Origin: Flavobacteriaceae bacterium TMED179
GTDB taxonomy: Bacteria; Bacteroidota; Bacteroidia; Flavobacteriales; Flavobacteriaceae
Assembly: GCA_002169865.1 (NCBI GenBank)
Contig: NHIC01000006.1
Coordinates: 100,967 to 140,324, forward strand
Reading direction: 5' to 3'
DNA length: 39,358 bases
Both the position numbers and the translations under genes were made by a program. This document shows positions 19,534 to 27,564 of the stretch, piece by piece. The first letter of the stretch is position 1. Each line of letters starts with the position of its first letter. The notes under the pieces were generated by a model, which did no database searches, was not told the origin of the DNA, and saw only the letters and a program-made list of their open reading frames with translations.

Positions 19534-20721
19534 TTAGTCTAAAATCTCTGTAACCTGTCCAGCTCCTACTGTTCTTCCACCTTCACGTATTGCAAAACGA
19601 AGTCCAATACTCAATGCTATTGGTTGTATAAGGTCAACATTAATGGTCAAATTATCGCCTGGCATGACCATTTCAACTCCATCAGGTAATGCAATATTGC
19701 CAGTCACGTCAGTTGTTCTTACATAGAACTGTGGTCTGTAATTATTATGAAATGGTGTGTGGCGACCTCCTTCTTCTTTTTTCAGGATATATACTTCAGC
19801 CTTAAACTTTGCATGAGGAGTTACAGAACCTACTTTACAAAGTACCATTCCCCTTTTTATATCCGTTTTCTCTATACCTCGTAGAAGAATCCCTGTATTA
19901 TCTCCAGCTTCACCTCGATCTAAAATTTTACGGAACATTTCAACACCAGTAATTGTGGATTTCATTTTTTCAGCACCCATTCCAATAATATCAATCTCAT
20001 CACCAGTGTTAGCTACTCCAGTTTCAATACGACCTGTTGCAACAGTTCCACGGCCTGTGATAGAAAACACATCTTCTACTGGCATTAAAAAATCTTTATC
20101 GACGTCTCGCTTAGGAAGCTCTATCCAAGAATCGACATCTTCCATCAATTTTAAGACTGTTTCTACCCATTTTTGTTCACCGTTAAGTGCTCCAAGAGCA
20201 GAGCCTAATATAACAGGAGTGTTGTCTCCATCGTAATCATAAAAAGATAAAAGTTCTCGTACCTCCATTTCAACTAGTTCTAATAATTCTTCATCATCAA
20301 CCATATCTGCCTTGTTGAGAAAAACTACAATTCTAGGTACACCTACCTGGCGACCTAATAATATATGTTCTCTAGTTTGTGGCATTGGACCATCAGTCGC
20401 TGCGACAACAAGTATAGCTCCATCCATTTGAGCAGCTCCTGTAACCATGTTTTTTACATAATCAGCGTGACCAGGACAGTCAACATGGGCGTAGTGACGA
20501 TTGCTAGTTTGGTATTCTACATGAGAAGTATTAATTGTAATACCACGCTCTTTCTCTTCGGGAGCATTGTCAATTTGATCAAAGCTTTTCGCTTCAGAAA
20601 AACCTGCATCTGCAAGTACTTTAGTAATTGCTGCAGTAAGGGTAGTTTTTCCGTGATCTACGTGACCAATTGTTCCAATGTTTAGGTGTGGTTTCGACCG
20701 GTCAAATGTTTCTTTAGCCAT
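19534..20721 (-). CDS. tuf: Elongation factor Tu
   Basis: GTPase that delivers aminoacyl-tRNA to the ribosome. It has 395 residues, the standard length. Motifs: [10 protein letters not shown] (P-loop), [12 protein letters not shown] (switch I), [12 protein letters not shown] (G3), NKADMVDD (G4), then domain 2 ([18 protein letters not shown]) and domain 3 ([24 protein letters not shown]). It heads the super-operon toward rpoC. Normally a tRNA cluster lies just upstream, but here an accessory block intervenes, so tuf must have its own promoter. Confidence 0.99.
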   Translation of the reverse strand: MAKETFDRSKPHLNIGTIGHVDHGKTTLTAAITKVLADAGFSEAKSFDQIDNAPEEKERGITINTSHVEYQTSNRHYAHVDCPGHADYVKNMVTGAAQMDGAILVVAATDGPMPQTREHILLGRQVGVPRIVVFLNKADMVDDEELLELVEMEVRELLSFYDYDGDNTPVILGSALGALNGEQKWVETVLKLMEDVDSWIELPKRDVDKDFLMPVEDVFSITGRGTVATGRIETGVANTGDEIDIIGMGAEKMKSTITGVEMFRKILDRGEAGDNTGILLRGIEKTDIKRGMVLCKVGSVTPHAKFKAEVYILKKEEGGRHTPFHNNYRPQFYVRTTDVTGNIALPDGVEMVMPGDNLTINVDLIQPIALSIGLRFAIREGGRTVGAGQVTEILD

Positions 20722-20755
20722 AATTAATGTTATTTCAATGTTATTTTTAGGAGCG

Positions 20756-20763
20756 CAAATTTA
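20756..20763 (-). promoter_or_regulatory. Candidate -7 box for tuf
   Basis: TAAATTTG on the minus strand matches the Bacteroidota -7 consensus TAnnTTTG. It ends 34 bp before the tuf ATG. No TTG -33 element is seen at the usual ~19-base spacing, so the call rests on one box. Confidence 0.35.
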
Positions 20764-20989
20764 TTAATTTTTTTCGTTTCTTATATTGTTTTACTGTTTT
20801 TTTTAGTAATAAATACTAAATTTTTGAATCAATTATAATGGTTATATTAATTTTAGGAGTTTTTAAAAGTTAACTATGAATTAAATAAAACATAAGTTAT
20901 CTCAATTATTTAATTCTAAAGTCCAACCAGTTTCATTTTTTGTTTCTTTGTCAAACAAAATAAAATAGCTCAATTGGTTATAATTAATT

Positions 20990-21715
20990 ATGAATTTAGG
21001 CATTGTAATCCCCTGCTTTAATGAATCAAATAGATTAGTAGAGTCTGTATTTAAAAACTTTCTAAAAAAGAAACAAAAAACATCCATATGCTTCGTCAAT
21101 GACGGTTCAACAGATAAAACATTCTTTTTACTGAAAAAGTTTCATTTAAATCATCCTAGTCGTATTCATGTAATAAATTTAAAAGAAAATAGAGGCAAAG
21201 CGAATGCTGTAAAAAAAGGGATGATTTTTTTTTTCAAACAAAAAAAATATAAAAAAATTGCTTTTTTAGATGCTGACCTTTCAACTTCTTTAGATGAATG
21301 TTATGAGTTGTCAAAAAAGATAAATTCAAAAACAAAATTTGTATTTGCTTCTAGAGTTAAAAAATTAGATAACAATATAAAAAGATATTGGTATAGATTC
21401 ATAGTGGGACGGATTTTAGCAACCTTTATTTCTAGTATGCTTAATTTGTCAATATATGATACCCAGTGTGGTTGTAAAATTTTTAAATCTGAATTAACTC
21501 CAGTTGCTTTCAATAAACCTTTCCTTTCCCAATGGCTTTTTGATGTTGAGATTTTTTATCGTCTTAAAAATCATTTTGGAACTTCAAATCTAATTGATTT
21601 TTCCAACGAAAGCCCATTAAAATCCTGGATAGATACGGGAGATTCTAAAATCAAACTCAGTTATGCATTTTGGGTTTGGTTAGACCTTATAAAAATTTAC
21701 AAATTTTATAGATGA
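20990..21715 (+). CDS. GT2 glycosyltransferase, polyprenyl-phosphate sugar synthase type
   Basis: A 241-residue family 2 glycosyltransferase, most like dolichyl/undecaprenyl-phosphate β-glucosyl- or mannosyltransferases. Motifs: VIPCFNES at the start, VNDGSTDKT, the nucleotide-metal DxD (FLDADLST) and the subgroup signature DTQCGCKIF. No C-terminal transmembrane pair is obvious, so it is probably peripheral. It likely charges a lipid carrier with a sugar that the downstream GT83 protein, overlapping by 4 bp (ATGA), transfers onward. The coding sequence is very AT-rich and carries a T10 run. The antisense ORF 20902-21099 is a shadow. Confidence 0.85.
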   Translation: MNLGIVIPCFNESNRLVESVFKNFLKKKQKTSICFVNDGSTDKTFFLLKKFHLNHPSRIHVINLKENRGKANAVKKGMIFFFKQKKYKKIAFLDADLSTSLDECYELSKKINSKTKFVFASRVKKLDNNIKRYWYRFIVGRILATFISSMLNLSIYDTQCGCKIFKSELTPVAFNKPFLSQWLFDVEIFYRLKNHFGTSNLIDFSNESPLKSWIDTGDSKIKLSYAFWVWLDLIKIYKFYR

Positions 21716-23112
21716 AAAAAAATCAAGTTTTTTTATTTAATGAAAAACTTTTTCAGATTATTTTCTGGGGATTAGTTTCAATTAGGGCTGTCTTTAATTA
21801 TGGTCTCCCTCTTATGGATAATACTGAGGCACGGTATGCAGAAATTGCTCGCATAATGACCGAAACACAGAATTGGATTGTTCCTCATATAGATTATGGT
21901 GTTCCTTTTTTGGCAAAACCTCCTTTATCTACATGGGCAAGTGCGATATGTATTAATATTTTTGGAGATCACGCTTTTTTTATTCGCTTACCGTATTTAC
22001 TGTTAACTATAGGTGTTGGCCTTTTTTTAAGTCGATATGGAAAAACTACTTTTAAATATTTTCCTGGTGTCTTGCTTCTTTGTATTCCAGAATTTTATTT
22101 GCATAGTGGAGTAGTTTCTACAGATATGTTCCTCAGTTTTAGTATAGGACTAATAATGCTTAGTTTTTGGGAAGCAATTAAAGATGACAGTAAAACATAT
22201 TGGAAATATCTGTTCTTTTTAGGGCTAGCATTAGGCCTTTTAGCTAAAGGGCCAATAGCAGTAATTTTAACATTACCGCCTATTGCACTTTGGTGTTTAA
22301 TTACAAACAATATCAAGAGAGCTTTTAAAGCTTTACCTTGGATTCTAGGAATCATTTTATTATTTTCCATAAGCTTACCATGGTATTATCTAGCAGAAAA
22401 AAGTAATCCAGGTTTTTATGACTACTTTATCAAGGGGGAACATTTTGAACGTTATTTTAATCCAGGGTGGAAAGGAGATAAATACGGCTTTGTGAAACAA
22501 CAACCTTTTGGAATTATTTGGATTTTCTTTATAATATCCATTTTTCCTTGGTCGATTTTACTAATTAATTTATTAATTAAAAGATGGACCTCGATAAAAA
22601 TTAACTCATGGGCATTATTTTTATTAATTTGGATGTTTTGGATACCAGTTTTTTTTACCAGTTCAAAAAGTTTAATACATCCTTACATCCTTCCATCTTC
22701 AATTCCTGTTGCACTATTTATTGTAGATTATTGGGAAACTGTAAAAGCTAAAAAAAGATATCTGTATATAGGTTTGGGTATACCACTTATAGTTTTTTTT
22801 CTTTTTCTTTCTGGTTTGGCTCGTCCATTTTATGTAAATCATACAGATAAATATATTTTGGAAAATCTGAACCCAAAATCACCAATCTACTCTTTAAATA
22901 AAAAAACATATTCTAGCCAATTCTATACAAGGGGTTTAATAAAATTAATTGATAAAGAGAAACTAAAATATTTAATAAAAAGTGGTGCTACATTTTATAT
23001 TCGAATTACTAAAGATACATGGGAAAAACTTGACCCAAATATAAAAAATAGACTTGAATTATTTAAAGGAAATAGTAAAGCTGGAATTTATCAAAGTTTA
23101 CTTTCAAAGTAA
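21712..23112 (+). CDS. ArnT/PMT-like membrane glycosyltransferase (GT83-type)
   Basis: A 466-residue polytopic membrane protein with many hydrophobic segments. The first external loop has the ArnT/PMT catalytic signature DNTEARYAEIARIM, followed by the AKPPLSTW segment typical of the family. Such enzymes take a sugar from an undecaprenyl-phosphate donor and add it to lipid A, glycan or protein on the periplasmic side. The gene overlaps the GT2 gene by 4 bp, implying coupled translation and a two-step pathway: GT2 loads the carrier, GT83 transfers. The acceptor cannot be deduced. Confidence 0.85.
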   Translation: MKKNQVFLFNEKLFQIIFWGLVSIRAVFNYGLPLMDNTEARYAEIARIMTETQNWIVPHIDYGVPFLAKPPLSTWASAICINIFGDHAFFIRLPYLLLTIGVGLFLSRYGKTTFKYFPGVLLLCIPEFYLHSGVVSTDMFLSFSIGLIMLSFWEAIKDDSKTYWKYLFFLGLALGLLAKGPIAVILTLPPIALWCLITNNIKRAFKALPWILGIILLFSISLPWYYLAEKSNPGFYDYFIKGEHFERYFNPGWKGDKYGFVKQQPFGIIWIFFIISIFPWSILLINLLIKRWTSIKINSWALFLLIWMFWIPVFFTSSKSLIHPYILPSSIPVALFIVDYWETVKAKKRYLYIGLGIPLIVFFLFLSGLARPFYVNHTDKYILENLNPKSPIYSLNKKTYSSQFYTRGLIKLIDKEKLKYLIKSGATFYIRITKDTWEKLDPNIKNRLELFKGNSKAGIYQSLLSK

Positions 23113-23186
23113 TTTGTTTGATATAAATTTAAAAAGCAAAAACACATTGATTAGAGGAGCTCGAAAGTGAAGCCTAAATTTTATCT

Positions 23187-24053
23187 TTATTCTTTTCTTA
23201 CATTTTTATCTTCAATTCCATCTAGCATTAGATTTGAAAAATATGGGCCATTTTCAGTCATTGTAATAAACATAAAATGATCAAATTCTCCGTATTCGTT
23301 ACCTCTTAATTTACTGCTACCTCCCATTGTTGCTAAAACAAAATAATCATTTTTATTTCTTTCATATAACTTATAATTATGATGATGGCCTGTGAAAACA
23401 CTATGTTTTCTTCCTTTAAGTAGATTTTCGACTTTTAACCAATTTTTACCACTTTCTCTAAGCCATAGAGGTTGATGCATAAATATCATAGTCCAATCAA
23501 CATTTGTATTTTTTTTAAGAATTTTTTCGACAAACTTAACTTGACTCTCTCCTAAATCAGGATTTTTTAGAGCAGTATGACCATGTTCTGAATTTAAACA
23601 AATAAACAAAACGTTTTTATATAAAAAATAATAATAGTCTGTTCCAAATCTTTTAAACCAATCATTTTCCATTACTTCATTAGTGTAGTCGTGATTTCCA
23701 GCAACATAAAAAAATGGCATTTCAAGTTTCTTTGTAAAAGAATTAAATTCTTGCCACTCAGTCTCGATTTTTTCAAGATTATCGGAATAACCGTTGATCA
23801 AATCACCTACACTAACAACGAATGCTGGTTGCATTAAGTTTATTTTTTCTATCCCTTTTTCCCAAATCCCTTTTCGTTCACCTCCAGTTCTATCGGTAAC
23901 AACTACAAAATTAAATTTGTTTTTATAATCGTTTACTCTTTCAGAGGTCCATGGCTTATTTTTTGAATCGATTTTTTGTAATTGCAACTTATTTTGAGCA
24001 GTTATTTTAATTATTAAGAAAAAGGAAAATAAAAGGAGAATATTTTTATTCAT
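23187..24053 (-). CDS. Secreted calcineurin-like metallophosphoesterase
   Basis: A 288-residue exported phosphoesterase. The signal peptide is MNKNILLLFSFFLIIKITAQ. Metal motifs: VVTDRTGGERKG (D54; the usual DxH first motif reads DRT, as in a recognised subgroup with DRTGG), SVGDLINGY, AGNHDYTN, MHQPLW and TGHHHNYK. The missing first-motif His suggests a subgroup variant rather than a dead enzyme, since all other ligands are intact. It converges on the GT83 gene. The substrate is unknown; the neighbouring secreted hydrolases suggest nutrient scavenging. Confidence 0.88.
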   Translation of the reverse strand: MNKNILLLFSFFLIIKITAQNKLQLQKIDSKNKPWTSERVNDYKNKFNFVVVTDRTGGERKGIWEKGIEKINLMQPAFVVSVGDLINGYSDNLEKIETEWQEFNSFTKKLEMPFFYVAGNHDYTNEVMENDWFKRFGTDYYYFLYKNVLFICLNSEHGHTALKNPDLGESQVKFVEKILKKNTNVDWTMIFMHQPLWLRESGKNWLKVENLLKGRKHSVFTGHHHNYKLYERNKNDYFVLATMGGSSKLRGNEYGEFDHFMFITMTENGPYFSNLMLDGIEDKNVRKE

Positions 24054-24315
24054 TTATATTTAATAATGGTTAAAATTACTTTTAGTTTTTTTGTTGTGAA
24101 AACATCGAATCATTTATTTCTAAATTTGATAAGCACTTCAAATCTATTTCTTAAAAGATAACAAAATTAGGCAACTAGAATAATTAAAATAACATAAAAA
24201 TTTAAATCAACTATTATTTTTATGCTTCCATATTCTAAATTAAATTTTGCATTTCATAACCCTAATATACAAAAAACTAATTCGATTAAAAGGGAGACAA
24301 ATTCACTAACCTTAA

Positions 24316-24936
24316 TTAACTCTTTTTTTGATTAATTCCCCTTTTATAGTCATTTCTAGTTTTGTTTACTTTGTCATTTCCTCTTTTTGGTAGAAGCATT
24401 CCTTTTCTATATTTTTTGTTAGTATTTAATTCTAAGTCTAAAGGTTTATCGACATTAATTTCACGGTATGCAATTTTCCATAACTCATTTATTTTCTTGA
24501 GTTTAAACTTATACAGAATTGGTGTCACAAATTCGGTATTAGTTCTCTGATTTGTGGTTAGTAAAGTCATATACTGTAATAAATGAGCAAATTCCTCTGT
24601 AAGCTCTAACATTAAGGTATTTGACATCATATGTCTTCTTTGTACATCATTTTTTATAAAAAAACTCATTCTTTCTTGACTACTTCTTATTTGCTCCTCA
24701 GATTTAATTTTATAAAAAACTTTTTCCCCTTTATTATAAATAACTCCAATAGCATCATCTGTAAATAAGGAAAAAAATTTATCTAAATTATTAGAATCCC
24801 AGTAAAACCCGTAAGCATCAATTACATCTCTAATGGCTATTCTATCAGAAACATTAAAATTTGTTTTTCCTATGTTATCTTGTGAATAGAATTTAGCGCA
24901 GAGTATTAAAAATAGGAGCAAAAATATTTTTTTCAT
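24316..24936 (-). CDS. Secreted NTF2/SnoaL-like protein
   Basis: A 206-residue exported protein. The signal peptide MKKIFLLLFLILCAKFYSQ is followed by a SnoaL-like/NTF2 cone-fold domain: RIAIRDVIDAYGFYWDSNNLDKFFSLFTDDAIGV, central strands, then LKKINELWKIAYREINVD. After ~170 residues comes a strongly basic tail (KKYRKGMLLPKRGNDKVNKTRNDYKRG), probably disordered. SnoaL-like domains include isomerases, dehydratases and non-enzymatic ligand binders. Here no function can be fixed. It lies downstream of another secreted unknown in the same direction, but a terminator separates them. Confidence 0.75.
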   Translation of the reverse strand: MKKIFLLLFLILCAKFYSQDNIGKTNFNVSDRIAIRDVIDAYGFYWDSNNLDKFFSLFTDDAIGVIYNKGEKVFYKIKSEEQIRSSQERMSFFIKNDVQRRHMMSNTLMLELTEEFAHLLQYMTLLTTNQRTNTEFVTPILYKFKLKKINELWKIAYREINVDKPLDLELNTNKKYRKGMLLPKRGNDKVNKTRNDYKRGINQKKS

Positions 24937-24970
24937 TTTTAAAATTTTGGTTTAATAATTAACTAAACTA

Positions 24971-25000
24971 TAAAAAAACCCCTCGATTAAGAGGGGGCTC
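24971..25000 (-). terminator. Intrinsic terminator after the 25095-25772 gene
   Basis: On the minus strand the stem CCCCTC-TTAATC-GAGGGG is followed by a run of seven T residues. It lies about 95 bases past the stop of the upstream gene and 35 bases before the NTF2-like gene. It separates the two secreted proteins into independent transcripts. Confidence 0.8.
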
Positions 25001-25094
25001 GTATGATAATTCTAGTTTATGTTTCATTGAAAAACTAATAATCGACTGATTTGATAACACACTAATTTAGAAATTTAATTGTTATTAGATAAAT

Positions 25095-25772
25095 TTATAA
25101 TCTTTTTGCTGTTGTGACTTGATAAGTCTGAATGTAATCAACTTCACCTCTTGAAGCAAAATAATCTCTAAATGATTTTGTTTGTTGTATTTTTCTTAAA
25201 GTTAATTGAACATCATTTTGGTCTTTTCCGTAAATAATTAATCCATGAGTAGCTCCTGGTGTTCCACCTAATTCATAACTTACCAAGATCATTCTTCTAC
25301 CATCAAGAATTTTTTCAGCAGCATTGGCATTTTTATCCCATGCTGATTTAAATTTTGTGGGTTCATGAACTCTTACATCATAAACTCTTGCTGTTGGATA
25401 TTTTTCCCAATCTGCCCCTTCGGTAGAACTTAAAATAGAGCCAGAAGCACTATCTGGAGTGTTTGGGTGTGTAAGATCATTCATCTTTTCTCTCCACAAA
25501 TCCCATTTCTGTTCACTCCACTGGTTTTCAGTTCCCCAATTTGATGGGTCCCCATAGACAACAATTCTATGAGTAACACCATTCTTGTAACCTACACCCT
25601 GAAGCATTATTCCTCCAGATTTCCATTTTCCACCTTCAGTAAAATCTGTAAAAAGTTTTAGAACGTTTGCTGCTTGACCCCTTTTAACATTCAAATTAAA
25701 AGATCTAAAAGAGTTCTGTGCGATTGTACTCAATGTAAATAAGAACATTAAGCTATATATGATTTTTTTCAT
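25095..25772 (-). CDS. Secreted protein with apparent internal duplication, function unknown
   Basis: A 225-residue exported protein with signal peptide MKKIIYSLMFLFTLSTIAQ. I do not recognise a named family. Two halves appear related. Each opens with a β strand (SFNLNVKRGQ and VYDVRVHEPT), then a helix, and contains a similar strand pair (GVTHRIVVYGDPSNW near residue 65; GATHGLIIYGKDQND near 180). This suggests two copies of a ferredoxin-like α+β domain of the EthD/NIPSNAP dimeric-barrel type. No catalytic motif is obvious. It is divergent from the sulfatase gene with a 108-bp shared intergenic region. Confidence 0.7.
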   Translation of the reverse strand: MKKIIYSLMFLFTLSTIAQNSFRSFNLNVKRGQAANVLKLFTDFTEGGKWKSGGIMLQGVGYKNGVTHRIVVYGDPSNWGTENQWSEQKWDLWREKMNDLTHPNTPDSASGSILSSTEGADWEKYPTARVYDVRVHEPTKFKSAWDKNANAAEKILDGRRMILVSYELGGTPGATHGLIIYGKDQNDVQLTLRKIQQTKSFRDYFASRGEVDYIQTYQVTTAKRL

Positions 25773-25880
25773 TTTTATTGGTTTATGGTTAATAATTGTT
25801 AAATCTACAAAAAAACTTATTCGTTTAAAAAAGAAAGAAAAATTGTAATTGATTTTAGCGATAATTTTTAGCTTTAGTAA

Positions 25881-27434
25881 ATGAAAAAAACATCAATCTT
25901 ATTAGTTTTTAATTTGATTTTATTCATGGGATGTAATTCGGAAAATCTCCCCCCCAATATATTGTTTGTTATTTCTGATGATCAGTCTTATCCACATACA
26001 AGTATTTATGGTACAAAGTGGGTGAAAACACCTGGTTTTGATCGTGTTGCGAAGGAGGGCTTATTGTTCAGACATGCTTATACAACAAATGCGAAGTGCT
26101 CACCTTCTAGATCAACTATTCTGACTGGGAGAGACAGTTGGCTGTTAGAAGAGGCAACAAATCATGTCCCTTTTTTTCCTGAAAAATTTTCAACTTTCCC
26201 TGAAGTTTTAAAAAACAATGGTTACAAAACAGGAAAAACTGGTAAAGGATGGGCTCCGGGTATAGCATTGAAAAATGGAAAAAAAAGAAAATTAATCGGT
26301 GAAGATTATAGTATTTTGAAGGTTGAGCCTCCTGCTAAGTTTATTAGTAATAATAATTACTCCGAAAACTTTAAATATTTTCTTGATAAAGTAAAAGATA
26401 ATCAACCTTTCTTCTTCTGGGTCGGTGGACTTGAGCCTCACCGTCGTTATGAATACCAGTCAGGAATAAGATATGGAAAAAAAGAAATCGAGGAAGTTGA
26501 AAAAGTACCAGAATTTTGGCCTGACTCTGATAATGTCAAAACAGATATTTTGGATTACGCATTTGAAATTGAATATTTTGATAGTCACTTAAGAATTATA
26601 ATTGATGAATTGGAAAGAAGAAATTTATTAGAAAATACCATTATAATTGTTACATCAGATAATGGTATGCCGTTTCCCAGGGTAAAAGGTCAGGTATTTC
26701 CTTTTGACAATAGGTTGCCCTTAGCAATACGTTGGGGAAAGGGAATCAAAAATCCAGGAAGGATTATTGATGACTATGTAAGTTTTTCAGATTTTGCACC
26801 AACCCTTTTGGATCTAGCCGGAATTCAATCAACTGAACACGATATGAAAAACTTTTCCGGTGTAAGCTGGAAAACAATATTTAACGATATCCAAATTTCA
26901 AAAAAAAGAGATTACATGATTATTGGAAAAGAACGTCATGATGTTGGCAGAGAAAACGATCAGGGTTATCCTGTTCGGGCAATTATATCCGGACAATATT
27001 TTTACAGTATTAACTTTAAGCCTGAACGTTGGCCAGCTGGAAATCCTGAAACTGGGTACCTTAATACTGATGGTAGTCCAACTAAGACAGAAATTTTAAA
27101 CCTTAAAAAGGAAGGAAAGATGTTAGAGTATTGGCGTCTTGCATTCGGAAAAAGACCTGAGGAGACCTTATATGACCTGAATAAAGATCCCAACTGCATT
27201 AAAAATATTGCTGAATACAATAAATTTTCCACTTTAAAGGATAGTTTAAAAAAAATATTAATTGACGATTTAACAAAAAATAAAGATCCTAGAATCCTCG
27301 GAAATGGAGATGTTTTTGACAATTACCCCTATGCAGAAAAACGAACTAGGGACTTTTACAACCGCTATATGAGTGGAGAATTATTAGATTCTGATTGGGT
27401 CAATCCAACAGACTTTGATAATTCTGTAAAATAG
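25881..27434 (+). CDS. Sulfatase lipoprotein (formylglycine-dependent, S1 family)
   Basis: A 517-residue sulfatase of the alkaline-phosphatase superfamily that removes sulfate esters or N-sulfates from sugars. The lipobox LFMGC places a lipidated Cys at residue 18, so it is membrane-anchored. Catalytic Cys73 lies in CSPSRSTILTGR, the motif converted to formylglycine. Metal ligands D33/D34 (ISDDQ) and TSDNG near residue 263 are present. Overall layout resembles heparan N-sulfatase-like (sulfamidase-type) bacterial sulfatases. It needs a maturation enzyme not encoded in the window. With the nearby GH95 it suggests use of a sulfated, fucose-containing marine glycan. Confidence 0.9.
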   Translation: MKKTSILLVFNLILFMGCNSENLPPNILFVISDDQSYPHTSIYGTKWVKTPGFDRVAKEGLLFRHAYTTNAKCSPSRSTILTGRDSWLLEEATNHVPFFPEKFSTFPEVLKNNGYKTGKTGKGWAPGIALKNGKKRKLIGEDYSILKVEPPAKFISNNNYSENFKYFLDKVKDNQPFFFWVGGLEPHRRYEYQSGIRYGKKEIEEVEKVPEFWPDSDNVKTDILDYAFEIEYFDSHLRIIIDELERRNLLENTIIIVTSDNGMPFPRVKGQVFPFDNRLPLAIRWGKGIKNPGRIIDDYVSFSDFAPTLLDLAGIQSTEHDMKNFSGVSWKTIFNDIQISKKRDYMIIGKERHDVGRENDQGYPVRAIISGQYFYSINFKPERWPAGNPETGYLNTDGSPTKTEILNLKKEGKMLEYWRLAFGKRPEETLYDLNKDPNCIKNIAEYNKFSTLKDSLKKILIDDLTKNKDPRILGNGDVFDNYPYAEKRTRDFYNRYMSGELLDSDWVNPTDFDNSVK

Positions 27435-27564
27435 AGTTAAAAAAACCTGTTTACATTCTTTGATGAGTTTACTAAGAAAGGTTTTGAACGAATATCTATC
27501 CATGGAGTATATGACTAACAAATACCTTAATAATACTTACTTTTAAATAAATAGTAAATAATAT

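Noticed and set aside
20722-20989. Direct repeat of the tRNA-Thr 3' end marking an attachment site
   Set aside because: No copy of the tRNA 3' segment was found by eye in the gap next to tuf.
20902-21099. 65-aa minus ORF overlapping the GT2 start
   Set aside because: Shadow of the GT2 N-terminus; low-complexity, no family pattern and no independent start signals.
27462-27545. 27-codon ORF between sulfatase and GH95
   Set aside because: No conserved features or initiation signals; chance ORF in AT-rich convergent gap.
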